A model generated the notes under the pieces. The model ran no database searches. It was not told the origin of the DNA and was given only the letters and a program-made list of their open reading frames with translations. Below are positions 19,689 to 29,282 of a stretch of 31,997 nt of DNA, piece after piece. Origin of the DNA: Porphyra umbilicalis (taxonomy: Eukaryota > Rhodophyta > Bangiophyceae > Bangiales > Bangiaceae). The stretch spans positions 1 through 31,997 of the forward strand of contig KV919282.1 of NCBI GenBank assembly GCA_002049455.2, written 5' to 3'. Position 1 is the first letter of the stretch. Every line of letters begins with the position of its first letter. The translations under genes and the position numbers were made by a program.

Positions 19689-22007
19689 ATGACAATTCCC
19701 GTGGACCGAACTGTGTGTCTCTTGACGATCGAATTATCCGCTGCCGCTCGCGGTGGGATTGTCGATCGAAAATCTCCCACGTACATGACAGGTCATAAAA
19801 CTGGAGCTGGTGGGCCCAGAGCTGGCGCGGTCCGGGGCGGTATTGAGCTCCCTGGGTCGAGGGAGGGGCGCAAGCCCCGAACATCCATCTCCTTAGGTGA
19901 CAAAATCGCCCTTATTGATTTAACGGACGCTGGCCACACTTGGCCGGAAACCCTGGACATGTTCCGGCTTGATATTAGCGTGTCGGCGGCTCGAGATATC
20001 TACCGGAACCAGGACACGTACAAGGGTCGGGCTGCAGCGTCGGAGGACCTATCGGCGACGCGTCTTCGTCGGTCCTACTTTGGGAGCATCTCCCAGGTCT
20101 TGTGGGCCTGGTACAAGACCTTGCAGCGCGTCGGCGGGCGGCACCTTCCCGTGTCAGGCGGCCTTTTGGAGGCCCGGGCACGAAGGATTGCAACGGAGCT
20201 GGGGGTCACCGGTATTAGGGGGTCCCCCCGCATCATCCAGAACTGGGCGGCTCGGCACGACCTGCGCAACGTGGCAATCTGGGGGGAGGGGGTGTCGGCA
20301 GACGTCGTGGGAGCGGCACCGCGCATCGCCGAGATTCGGGCGGCACTCGATTCCTACCCGGCGGACCGAATCTACAATATGGACGAGACGGGGCTATTCT
20401 ACCGGTGCATCCCCAACCGAGCGTACATCCAGGCGGGTCAACGGCGGCATGCGAGGGGCACGAAAGCTATGAAGGCTAAAGACCGCATTACCCTCGTTTT
20501 GGTGTGCAAGGCAACCGGCACCCACAAGATTCCAATCGCCATCATCGGAAAGCCACAGCAGCCACTTTGTTTCATGCCTCCTCGTCGGCCGTGCCCGCTC
20601 CCGTACTTCTCTCAGAAGAGCGCGTGGATGGACGCAGACATTTTCAAGTTCTGGTTTGAGACGGTCTTCCTACCGGCGGTGCGAGCCCGCACGACGCAGC
20701 CAGTAGTCCTGGTGTCGGACAATTGCGGTGCGCATGGCGATCTCGAGTGCGAGCAAGTCAAGTTCCTTGCGCTTCCACCCAACTGTACATCCGTCTACCA
20801 GCCATTGGACCTGGGGATTATTGCTTGCCTGAAAAGAAGGTACAAGCGGCGGCTTTCGGACCTGGTGGTGGGTGCGTTTGACGCAACGATAGATTTTCGC
20901 GCGTCGGCCGGTGCCCCCGATGCAATGGATGGGCCTGAACGGGCGGCGGATGTGGCGGGAGCGCCGGACACTTCTCCAACCACGAATCGCACGGCGGGCT
21001 CCGTGATCGACGGCGGTGAATCTAAGGGGGGGCCCACGGGGTTGGTGCACACGGGCGAGGCGGCGATTGAGGTCACGTCCGGTGGTGCTTTGCGCGTGCA
21101 TCGGTGGCTTTCTCAGGACGGTTCGTGGCCAACCATCAACGACCAACCACCCGAGGCATTGGGTGCGGCATCCATTGCTGCCCGCGGGGCAGAGCGGCGC
21201 GCGGCGCGGCTTGCTGTGCGGCGGGCGGCACGCAGTGCGGAGCGGCGCGCGGCTCGGATTGCAGTGCAGCGGGCGGCACGCAGTGCCGAGAGGCGCGCTG
21301 CTCGAATTGCGGTGCGGCCAGCGGCCCGGAATGCGACTCGCCTCCCAGAGAATGGCAGCGCTTCATTGGCGGCGGCCGGATCGGGAATCGGAAGGAACCC
21401 ATCTGCGGTGGTGGGCGGTCCAGGTATCTGGGGCTGGCCGTCGGACTGGCCCGCCGCCCCAGATTCGACGCCGCCAAAATGTCGCCGCTCATCCACTCGC
21501 AGTGCACGGGTTGAGATCCGCGGTGTCCGGGACGGCGCAGGGGCCCATCTCCAAGACGCGTCAGAGATTGTGCAGGAGGAATGGGAGGCGGTGGAACCTT
21601 GCACAATCGCTCATTGTTGGGTGAAGTCGACAAATTTACCTCACGCGCTTGCTACAACGGTGACTGCCCTGCACGGCGAGTACCGTGCATCATCTCGTGA
21701 GCTTGGTGATGACGTCAATGCAGTCGTGTCTCTGATGGGGGATTGCCGATTTGGTTTGCAGGCCTTCGCTAACACGCCAACTCCTGCGCGGGAGATGGCG
21801 GTGCAAGACTGGCTGTCCATGGAGGACGATGAAGGGGTACTGGCTGCAACGGCGGATGAGATTGCGTTTGCCGGAGGTGCGAGGGGCATCGACATGGAGG
21901 GTGGAGGGAGCGAGGATGAGGAGAGCGAGGACTCGTCGGACAGTACCGACTCGGATGGTGAGGAGAGTGAGGACCCGTCCGACCCGTCCGATCCCGAACA
22001 TGAGTGA
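19689..22007 (+). CDS. Tigger/pogo DDE transposase, right-arm copy, apparently intact
   Basis: 772 codons from the ATG at 19689; a second in-frame ATG at 19785 (MTGHKTGAGG) gives 740 and is an equally good start. Residues about 67-112 (ISLGDKIALIDL..) and 138-193 form two helix-turn-helix regions of the CENP-B/Tigger type. Catalytic residues are visible as NMDETGLFYR (D232), LVSDNCGAHG (D344) and SVYQPLDLGI (D374), with 29 residues between the last two, the pogo/Tigger DDE_1 arrangement. Residues about 395-500 are a linker; 501-548 are three Ala/Arg-rich 16-residue repeats; about 737-772 are very acidic (Glu/Asp/Ser). The enzyme would bind the CAGTCAA termini, cut, and insert at TA. This follows from the family, not from direct data. 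No stop or frameshift is present. Confidence 0.88.
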   Translation: MTIPVDRTVCLLTIELSAAARGGIVDRKSPTYMTGHKTGAGGPRAGAVRGGIELPGSREGRKPRTSISLGDKIALIDLTDAGHTWPETLDMFRLDISVSAARDIYRNQDTYKGRAAASEDLSATRLRRSYFGSISQVLWAWYKTLQRVGGRHLPVSGGLLEARARRIATELGVTGIRGSPRIIQNWAARHDLRNVAIWGEGVSADVVGAAPRIAEIRAALDSYPADRIYNMDETGLFYRCIPNRAYIQAGQRRHARGTKAMKAKDRITLVLVCKATGTHKIPIAIIGKPQQPLCFMPPRRPCPLPYFSQKSAWMDADIFKFWFETVFLPAVRARTTQPVVLVSDNCGAHGDLECEQVKFLALPPNCTSVYQPLDLGIIACLKRRYKRRLSDLVVGAFDATIDFRASAGAPDAMDGPERAADVAGAPDTSPTTNRTAGSVIDGGESKGGPTGLVHTGEAAIEVTSGGALRVHRWLSQDGSWPTINDQPPEALGAASIAARGAERRAARLAVRRAARSAERRAARIAVQRAARSAERRAARIAVRPAARNATRLPENGSASLAAAGSGIGRNPSAVVGGPGIWGWPSDWPAAPDSTPPKCRRSSTRSARVEIRGVRDGAGAHLQDASEIVQEEWEAVEPCTIAHCWVKSTNLPHALATTVTALHGEYRASSRELGDDVNAVVSLMGDCRFGLQAFANTPTPAREMAVQDWLSMEDDEGVLAATADEIAFAGGARGIDMEGGGSEDEESEDSSDSTDSDGEESEDPSDPSDPEHE
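21189..21332 (+). repeat. 48-bp (16-codon) tandem repeat inside right-arm transposase
   Basis: Three in-frame 48-bp units encode residues 501-548 with pattern AERRAARxAVxRAARS. Differences between units are mostly synonymous or Arg/Gln, Ile/Leu changes. The segment is strongly basic and predicted helical, with charged residues every three to four positions. Confidence 0.85.
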
Positions 22008-22436
22008 TACGCTTTTTTGTCGTGTTCGTCTGTCCCCTTCAACAAACAAGTCACGCCTGTAGCATGGACGGACGTAGTGCTGCGTTCTTGTTCCATTTGC
22101 TGGGGGGGTAGAGGGGGGAGGGGGGGTGGAGGTCCCTATATATCGCCAAGTCGGCCAGATGAAAGCACGGGTCTGCCTCGAATTGGTGTGCTCTTGCACA
22201 ACGAAGCCATGGCTTCACATCGGACCATTTTCATAATTTGCTCCTTCCTGATGCGATCAACCGGGGACTCACAGGCAGGTGGTGACAGCAAGTCTAGCGA
22301 TCGCCAGTATTGTGAGGCTGCTGTCATCCCTGATCTGATTCATCACGCGATCGATCGCGGTGGTGGGCCTCGCGCGTGCATCGCTGGAGAGGGGCTACAA
22401 AGTGCGCAGGGGTGTCATATAACCGGGTATTGACTG

Positions 22437-23165
22437 TACTGGCGGAAAGCAGGCGAGGGGTCGGTGGCGGTAAGTGGTGTCGGGCTTGCGGCAGGCAGGC
22501 GGTGGATCGGCGGGGGGAATTTTGCCGTGGGCCGACGGTGGGCGGGCTCGGGGTCGGCGGCGGGCAGGTGGTGGTGGGCTGGCTGCTGCGAGACAGGGCG
22601 TCGGTGGTGAGTAGTCGGTTGTGATTAGTCTGTGGGCTGGTGGCGGTTATGCCGGGGGTGGGCGATTGGCTGGTGGCGAGTGGGGAGCAAGCAAGTGCGG
22701 GGCAAGAGGAGGGCAAGTGGCGTGCAAGTGACGGGCAAGCGGCTGGTAAATGGCGGGCTGGCGGCAAGCAGGAGGCGACCAAGTGGCGGGCGGGCGGGCC
22801 GGTGATAGGCGCCGGTGAGTGGGGTTGTCGGGGGATGGGGGGGGAGGCGGGGGGGGGGGGGGGTAGGGATGGTTGGGGGGGCGGCAAGGTCGCAGTCGAG
22901 GAGGGCAGCCCCTGGAAGCCCCCGAAAGCGCAATAGACACCACAACTTTCCCAGCAACGTAATTGATCCAGGCAACGTCACGTAGGACACGCTCGTCGCT
23001 CAGGACTAACCGCAATCTGGCTGTTACAGAGGTCTACGTTTCATGTCTGGGACGCAGTTCTTGTCTATACTGCGAGAGTGCAGTGGTGCGCCGCGGTCTG
23101 AAACGCGAATATCGTTTCTATACTATATTGGAAGTTTTGCAGTGTGGAGGGGGGTCGAACGGGGC
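22437..23165. repeat. G-rich degenerate tract, right part, then plain intergenic DNA
   Basis: 22440-22920 repeats GGCGGGC, GGCAAGTGG and GCAAGTGGCGG-like 10-11-mers and ends in a G15 run at 22849-22863. It continues the tract cut at 16261. From 22930 composition becomes balanced and I see no gene. Confidence 0.6.
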
Positions 23166-23926
23166 CTAAAGGTAGATCTCATGCATTAAAACCTCTGGTG
23201 GCGACGCATGTTCAGGCCCACCAGAGACGGACACCATCGCACCCAATGCCGAATGTTCCGCTTTAGAAAGAACCACCAACTCGCAAGCTTTCTGTCTATG
23301 CGCGCCGTTCCGATGTGTGCACTGTATTTTGGAGCTTTGTCGTGCGTGCAGAAAAAGTAGGGTGCCGGTTTTGCGGTACTGTTGGCGCCCTCGTTGACGC
23401 CATGCTTCCATGATGGGCATGTAAGGCGTGCTCGACCAGGGAAAGTTGTAAGCATGTATATGAAGAGCCTCTCACCCTGCCAGAAGTCGAAACTGAGCAT
23501 TGCGGAAGCGCTGGCGGTCGGGACCGAAAGTGAAGCGCCGGCCCTTGGACTCGGCCGTATCGTTTCGTGTCACTCGCTTGTCGCACAGATTACGAAGCGG
23601 GGTCTACTGTTTGATTGCATGTTCTCTTTTTCGTCTCATGCACGCCAGCCAGCTTGATCGGCCCTATCAGTTGGAGTGGACTGTATTTATCAGCTGGATC
23701 ATTGTTGCAATGGCTATTGCTAAGCTGGAAACCGGACGCAGCGCTTCACCAGTGTCGCGCGACCCACGCGCATTCAGGCGCTTCTCGCACTCACAGCCCC
23801 TTTTTTTCGGAGTACCGCCGGAACTCCAATATCAATCATGTGAGGGACTTCCGCACCTGGAGGACCCTTTCCCACGCTCCCATATCGTTTTTGGGACAGG
23901 TTTTAGTGCATGAGATTTACCTTTAG
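23166..23926. mobile_element. Element with 28-bp terminal inverted repeats, 761 bp, unassigned
   Basis: Left end 23166-23193 (CTAAAGGTAGATCTCATGCA..) and right end 23899-23926 are inverted repeats matching at 26 of 28. Inside are short minus-strand frames (for example SWWFFLKRNIRHW) without a recognisable domain. No clear target duplication lies next to the repeats, so the superfamily is open. The sharp terminal repeats make a DNA transposon or MITE likely. Confidence 0.6.
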
Positions 23927-24475
23927 TACATGCCATTTCATCCTGTACTGGACGCGTTCGGAGGCAATTTGAATTGTGAGTACCGGCGCCAGTACAGCAA
24001 ATCAGCACGCGCCCCACTTTGCAGACGATGGCCGGCGAATCAGAATTGCATGTGTGCTACTCTGGGATCCGGCTGTGACGAGAATGGTCCTCGCAGGATC
24101 TGCAACAGGGTGCAAGTGGATGACGAGATGTGCTCACCATGCGGGCTGGGGAATAGTGGCAGTACTGCTGATTTCAAAAGAATATTACTATTTTCATTCC
24201 TCAGCCAGAGATTTCCATGTGGACAACCTGCTTGATCCCGTCATGGCACCATTGTGTTCCTTGGGCTTTGAAAGAGGTGTGTCGTACACCAACAGTAGAC
24301 GCTATGGTGCTGTACATCCGCCGTGTGGGACGTAGTCATGACGTGTAGGCGTGCTTCAGGCAGCTCCGGACGTCGATGCAGAGACAGGCCATGGTAGGAT
24401 TTCGCCACAAAAACCCGATTGAGTTACAGCGCCAAACGATGAAAGGGGACGTGTTGCACAGGCTGTGGCCGGGCA
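23927..24475. other. Intergenic, no supported gene
   Basis: Balanced composition, frames short on both strands, no repeat recognised. Confidence 0.4.
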
Positions 24476-24526
24476 GGTGGCCACCAGCTGGTGGCCACCA
24501 GCCCAGGTGGATCCACCACGTGGTGG
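24476..24526. promoter_or_regulatory. Cluster of three perfect palindromes upstream of the RBR gene
   Basis: 24476-24499 is a perfect 24-bp palindrome whose two halves are GGTGGCCACCAG and CTGGTGGCCACC. 24506-24517 is GGTGGATCCACC. 24513-24526 is CCACCACGTGGTGG, centred on a CACGTG G-box. They lie 0.2-0.8 kb before candidate RBR starts. A role as bHLH/bZIP or other dimer binding sites is inference; they could also be foldback debris. Confidence 0.4.
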
Positions 24527-24859
24527 GTCCGCCAACGAGGGCCTGCTGCACTGCTGGCACGCAGCCAACCGCGACACCTCCTGCCACCCCCCTCCTGGCC
24601 TTCTGCAGCTGCCACCCCCTGCACCTTCTTCTGGCCCGGACCCTCCCCCTCCTTGCTCGCCCACCCCCACACCTCTGTCCACCCCCACCCCCACTCCCAC
24701 CAGCTCATCCGCCCTCTAAATGTGGGCCTGGGCGAAGAGTTGCGGCTTGGCTTCTACCAGGCGTGGCCGTCGACCGTCGGCCCCGCTCATCCCAGAGGCC
24801 GCACTCATGGCCGCACGTGAGCCCGCAACGGGCCGTGTTCCGGACAGGGAACTCGCTGT

Positions 24860-25130
24860 CGCCGACGCTGCCGCCGCCGCCACCGCCACCGCCACCACCA
24901 CCGCCACCGCCACCGCCGCCGCCGCCGCCGCTACCGCTACCGCTACCGCTACCGCTACCGCTACCGCTCCTCCTTGCGCCACCACCACGACCGTTGCCGC
25001 CGCCGCCACTCACACCGCCGCCACCGCCACCGTCACCGCCGCCGCCGCCACCCCTGCCGCCGCCACCGCCACCCCTGACGCGACAGCGGTGGTCCCCACC
25101 GCCGCCACCGCCGTCGCGGTGGCCCCCCCC
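24860..25130. repeat. Imperfect (GCCACC)n / (GCTACC)n microsatellite
   Basis: GCCACC and GCCGCC hexamers, then six GCTACC units near 24930-24966, then more CCGCCA units. In the frame starting at the ATG at 24807 (MAAREPATG) this reads as a long Ala/Thr tract with no stop. It may be the disordered N-terminus of the RBR protein if the C15 run at 25195-25209 hides an indel. Confidence 0.7.
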
Positions 25131-25225
25131 TCACGGCCGCCGACGCCGCCGCCGCCACGGAGGGGCCCTCCGCCCGGGGTGGCGCCGGCGGCGACCCCCC
25201 CCCCCCCCCGGTCGACGATGGGGAC

Positions 25226-25742
25226 ATGCCACCCGGGGGCGGCGCGCCCCCCCCCCCCGCGGTTGGCGGCGGCGGCGGCGCCACGCGCGGGGGCGGGGCC
25301 CCCCCCGCCCCCCCCTGCGGCATATGCACGGAGCCGATGCCGCCGACCGCAGCGGCGGGCGTGGCCGCGTGCGGTCACCAGTACTGCCGCCCCTGCTTGG
25401 CACGGTACTGGGGGTCGTCCATCACCGACCGCGGGTTGGCCGAGGTGTTTTGCCCGGCGCCCGACTGTGGGGCGCCCGCGTCCGCCGCCGACGTGGCCGA
25501 CGTGCTCCCCGCCGAGGTGTGCCGGCGGCGCGCCTACCTCGCCTCCCGCCTCGAATTCCGCCACTACCCGGCCGTCCGGTGGTGCGCGCACGCCCCCTGC
25601 CGCGTGCGGCTAACCGACGGCGTGGGGCATCCGGTGCGCGGCGCCGTCGCGTCGCCGGGGGGGGGCGCCCTCGAGTGCGCCGCCTGCCGACGCGCCACCT
25701 GCCGCGGCTGCGAGTACCTCCTCGCCGCGTGTACGTGCCGGT

Positions 25743-25779
<37 letters not shown>

Positions 25780-26973
25780 CGACGCGGTGGCCCCGTCGGG
25801 CGCCGCCGCCGCCGCCCCCTCGGCCGACGCCCAATACGAGTGGTGGGCGCATGGCCGCGTGGCGGCGTGCCCCCACTGCGGCGCGCACATTGAACGCTCG
25901 TCCGGGTGCAACCACCTCGTCTGCCGCTGCGGGCGCGCCTTTACGTACCGCCAGCTGCAGACGCCGCAGGAGGTTGCCGCCGCCTCGTCGACGGCGTGGC
26001 GGGAAGCGGCGGCCGCGGCGCTGCCGCTGCCGGCGGCGCGTCAGCGGCCCCCCGGGCCCGTCCCCCCGCTGCGCACGTGGCGCAACGAGATCGCCGCGCG
26101 CGTGACCACCGAGTGGGGCGGCGGTTGGCCGTTTGACGGGCCGCTCCTCGCGGGGGGGGGGCACGCCCACGGGCCGACGTGGGTGGGCGACCGCCGCGCG
26201 CCGTCGGTGGGGGGGTGCCGGGGGGGTTGTGGGGGGGGGTGCCCCCGCCCCCGCTGCCGCCGCCCACCGCCGGCGGCGCCGACCCGTGGGCGCCGACGTC
26301 GCAGGCGACGGTCGTGCGGGCCACGCTGGCGGCGGCCGAAGCGGCCATCGCCCGCGCTGCCGCCGGCGCCGCCGCCGCCGCCGACGCGGTCGCCGCCGCA
26401 GTCGCCCCCGCGGCCGACGGCGGCTTCCGCCTGTGGCGGCCGCGGTCTGAGCTGTGGACCCCGGACGCCCTGTGCCGCGCGTGCGGCCTGCCGCGGGCGG
26501 CGGTGGCGACGGCGCCGCTCGTCGGCTGCTTTGAGTGTGGTCGCCACCTCGCCGCCATCGCCACCGCCTTTGACGCTGACGCCGCGGAGGGGGGCGGCGG
26601 GGGGGGAACCGCCCCCGCCCCCGCCCCCGCCCCCGCCGCCTCTGCCGACGGGGCGGGCGCGGCGGGAGGCGAGCCCCCCCCGCCCTCCCCCCCCCGCCCC
26701 CGCTGCCCGTCCTCGTGGCGGGCGTCCCCCCCCACGCCGTGCCCGCCGCGTTTGCGCGGGCGGCCACCGCCGCCGCCGTTGCCGACAGCGACACGTGCGG
26801 GTGCTGCGGGGGCGCGTCGGGCCTCGGCCGCCCCGTGGCGGGCGTCCTCCCCGGCGGCGGCCGCCTGCGCGAGTGCCGCGCGTGCGGCGCCCGCGTTGTT
26901 GGGTGGCCTGGGGGGGGGGGGCCAACGACCCGCGCCGAGGTGGCGGCGGCGGCGCTCGCCGCGCAGCGCCTGT

Positions 26974-27004
<31 letters not shown>

Positions 27005-27083
27005 TGCGCGTGGCGCCCCGGCTGCCGCTGCCGCCGCTGCTCGTGAGCGGGGGGGGGGGGGGGCCCACCTCCCGGCCGCCTAG
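25226..27083 (+). CDS. RBR (RING-IBR-RING) E3 ubiquitin ligase-like protein, reading frame broken at homopolymers
   Basis: From the ATG at 25226 the frame gives RING1 (C31, C34, C49, H51, C54, C57, C76, C81), an IBR-like domain (C120, C125, C151, C154, C159, C162, possibly C169/C171) and RING2 (C215, C218, C228, C233, C235). GCNH at 227-230 matches the RBR active-site block, making C228 the expected ubiquitin-thioester cysteine. RING2 has CRC instead of CxxC and lacks the last Cys pair, and the IBR lacks a clear His, so zinc sites are incomplete. A poly-Ala run separates IBR and RING2. After about 26210 coherent sequence moves to another frame (ELWTPDALCRACGLPRA..CFECG) and, after C-runs near 26690, to a third (DTCGCCGG..RECRACG), ending at 27083; these form two CxxC..CxxC zinc-ribbon-like modules. 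The shifts coincide with G or C runs, so indels are likelier than introns. RBR enzymes transfer ubiquitin from an E2 to substrates. Confidence 0.7.
26974..26998. repeat. Poly-G tract, 25 G
   Basis: Uninterrupted run of 25 G within the 3' part of the RBR gene. It reads as polyglycine in any frame. After it the alternative frame APVRVAPRLPLPPLLVSGGG looks more protein-like than the frame before it, so length here decides the C-terminus. Confidence 0.9.
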
Positions 27084-28771
27084 TCGGGGGCGGGGGGGGG
27101 GGCGGACGACGCGGCGCGCCCGCCCCGCGCGGCGCGCCCCCGCCGTCGGCGGCCGCACCGGCGCGCGCCGTCGAGACGCGCGTCAGCGTGCCTGCGCGCC
27201 CTCGCCGCCGGTCGGTGCCGTCGACGAAAGTGGGCGTGGCGATGCCCGCGGCCGCGGCGACTGCCTTTGCGTGCGGCAGCGGCGGGGCTACGGGGGGGGG
27301 AGGGGTGGCGGCGGCGGCGGCCGTCGGTGGGCGCCGCCGCTGAGGTCGACCGGGCATCATCGGGGGGGTGGCCCCGTCGGCCGCGCAATGGCGGCGGGTC
27401 GCGCCGCGGACGCGGGGTGCAGGGGGGCGGGCCACGGCAGTGGCGGCGACCGGCAAGCCGGCCGTCAAAGCGAGGGGGGCGCTTCCCCCACGTGGGTGGC
27501 GCTCGGGAGCGTGGCCGAGGTGCCGCCCGCCCTGCTTCTTGTGTTTCACTTCATTGATCATCTTCTTGTACGCGCTGGTCGAAGGACGCCCCGCCTGTCG
27601 CCCGTGGGCCTGCGGGGCGCTGCGCTGCGCGGTGCATCCTCGTCAGACACAGGGGGGGAGGGGCCTGCGCGGGGCATGGCACGCTCGTATCCCCAGAGCG
27701 GCTGCGGGCGGGCGCGGCCATGGCCGTCGCGCGGGCGCGCGGCAAGGAGCAAGCGCAGGCACCAGGCGATGCAGGCAAGGGCGCGCGTGGCACCGGGCGC
27801 GTGGAACACAGACAGCCGTTGGCGCCCACGCCACCCCCGTGCCATTGCGCTCGCGCCCGCCCCCGGTCGGCGTGCCGGCTGACACCCCCCTTCTTGCCCT
27901 GCCGACCACCGTCGCCGCTCCGCATGCCGCTGCACGCGTCCGCCCAGGTGGCCACGCGCGCACCCCAACCGCCGCCTGCCCTCGGTGCGTTGGTAGAGGG
28001 CGCCAGCACTGCACAGGTGGGGCATGCAAGAGGCAACACCAGAAAGAAACAGTGGTGCCCTGTCGGGACAGTGCCCCGGCGCCTACCAGCAGCACAGGCG
28101 CCGGCAGGCGCATGGCGCCGTCTACACTGCCGCTCCCGCCGTGCCCCCCCCCCTACTCATCGGCAAGGGGTGCACTAGCAGCGCGAGCTGTGTCTCGCCG
28201 CAGTGCGCACGCACGGCCTCGTGGGCGCTGATCACGGCCTCGTGGCGGGGCGCCCCCTCGGCCACGCGCGGGACGGCGTCGCTCTCCGCACCCCACAGTC
28301 ACCGGCACACGTACGGTGCACGGACGGGTGGTGGAGGGATGGTCGCTGCGCACGCCGCCGCGCACACGGGCGTCTCGAAAGCGCCTGGACGTGGAGGGCG
28401 CTCACAGGCCCGTCGCGACGGGGGGCGGCGGCGGTGACGGCAAGCGACAGTGGATGCCGGCAATGCTCAAAGCCGCCGGCGGGTCGACAGCAGCGGCAGC
28501 GGTACTGGCGACAGCCAGGACCACAGGGGGGGAGGGAAGGTGGGGGCGCACCATTCGCCGCTTGCATGCGAGCGGGAGCAAATGAGAAGAGCAATACAGA
28601 GCCGAGGGGGATGCGCAGCAGTGGGGGGTAAGGAAGGAGATGGGCGCCCCCCGACCAAGAGTCGCGGGGTGCATTCCTGAGGGTGACGCTTGTCGTTGTT
28701 TTTCATCCCCACAGACTGGCGCGAGAGGCCCATGCTTGGCAAGACGTCCGAGCCGCCTGACGTGAGGCGGA
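27084..28771. other. Very GC-rich stretch without a recognisable gene
   Basis: Frames are open on both strands. The most coding-like is a minus-strand frame from an ATG at 27561 (MINEVKHKKQGGRHLGHAPE) through Ala-rich sequence including GIATPTFVDGTDRRR to about 27150, after which it becomes the antisense of the RBR gene. I recognise no domain and cannot separate it from chance openness. Confidence 0.35.
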
Positions 28772-28861
28772 GGGCTGAGTCAAGGCTGCCAAGCAGCTTG
28801 GCGCGGGGGGCCGGGGGCTGACTCACGGCTTCCACACTGGCGCGAGAGGCCGAGGGCTGAG
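28772..28861. repeat. Two imperfect ~50-bp tandem units
   Basis: GGCTGA(G/C)TCA..GGCT..CCA blocks followed by TTGGCGCGGGGGGCC and TGGCGCGAGAGGCC repeat. CTGGCGCGAGAGGCC is also present at about 28718. Function unknown. Confidence 0.4.
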
Positions 28862-28899
28862 AAAATACGTCCAAGCGGCCCCACAGCCTCGTCTCTGCA

Positions 28900-28949
28900 C
28901 TCGGCCTCTCGCACCAGGCCGAGCCTGGTCCAGACAGCCTGGACCAGGC
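28900..28949. repeat. Two adjacent hairpins
   Basis: 28900-28923 forms an 8-bp stem (CTCGGCCT / AGGCCGAG) with an 8-nt loop. It shares its last base with 28923-28949, a perfect 11-bp stem (GCCTGGTCCAG / CTGGACCAGGC) with a 5-nt loop. The two cannot both be fully paired at the junction base. No RNA family is recognised. Confidence 0.5.
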
Positions 28950-29272
28950 CGCCGCCGCCTCGTGGGCATCACGGACATCACTTGATGTGAAAACTCCCAA
29001 TAAATAGTTTGGTTCCATTGACATGGCGGTAGCCACGTGGAGCTCTGCCGTCTCCCAATGAAGGATTCAGGCTGGATCGAGGGAAAGTCATAGGAGCTGA
29101 CGACGGAGCAGCTCGGGCGGCCCGCCAGCACGACCACGCTCACCGGTTGTCATCATGAGCTGATGATCCACTGTGGCCGCGCGAACGGCTCTGGCGGCAC
29201 CGCGCTGCGCCCCCGCATCCCCTACCATCCACCCGCCCTTCGCCACTTGCGTCCACGCCGACCTCGCCCACC

Positions 29273-29282
29273 ATGTCTCCGT
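29273..29282 (+). pseudogene. Probable original start of the sulfotransferase gene, cut off by an insertion
   Basis: ATG at 29273 in a strong context (gcccaccATGT) followed by TCT CCG T before the CACTA-like tip. The host sequence resumes at 30407 after the second CGT with CACCCCTCTCGACTTC. The frame from this ATG continues through the junction toward the sulfotransferase, apart from a one-base phase difference at the C18 run. Translation in the present sequence runs into the element and stops after 65 codons. Confidence 0.5.

Larger units (their letters stand above)
18891..19807. other. Unique core of the twin element
   Basis: A 917-bp non-palindromic spacer between the arms. It holds a minus-strand ORF (18938-19318), a G/C-rich minisatellite (19508-19670) and the 5' flank of the right-arm transposase. 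If both transposases are transcribed, their promoters lie here facing outward. I found no clear inner copy of the CAGTCAA terminus; TCAAAACC near 19385 is too short to count. Confidence 0.6.
16262..22436. mobile_element. Palindromic twin-transposase Tigger/pogo element, 6,175 bp, TA-flanked
   Basis: Two arms, 16262-18890 and 19808-22436, are inverted copies with no indels (positions in the two arms always sum to 38698), around a 917-bp unique core. The outer tips are CAGTCAAAACCCGCTTACAT and CAGTCAATACCCGGTTATAT, both followed by GACACCCCTG. TA lies outside each tip (16260-16261, 22437-22438). I see seven differences between the arms: 16269, 16275, 16279, 16332 and 16469 at the outer end and two near 18878-18879 at the inner end; the ~2.4 kb between appears identical. 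Each arm carries one transposase frame; the arms are head to head, with 3' ends outward. No convincing inner terminal repeats exist, so the unit may move as a single element. Confidence 0.85.

Noticed and set aside
16262..22436. Palindrome as an assembly artefact
   Set aside because: Not excluded, but the unique core, seven arm differences and TA at both tips argue for a real structure.
26041..27561. Minus-strand 506-codon frame
   Set aside because: Most of it is antisense to zinc-binding segments of the RBR gene; only the first ~130 codons are outside it, with no domain.
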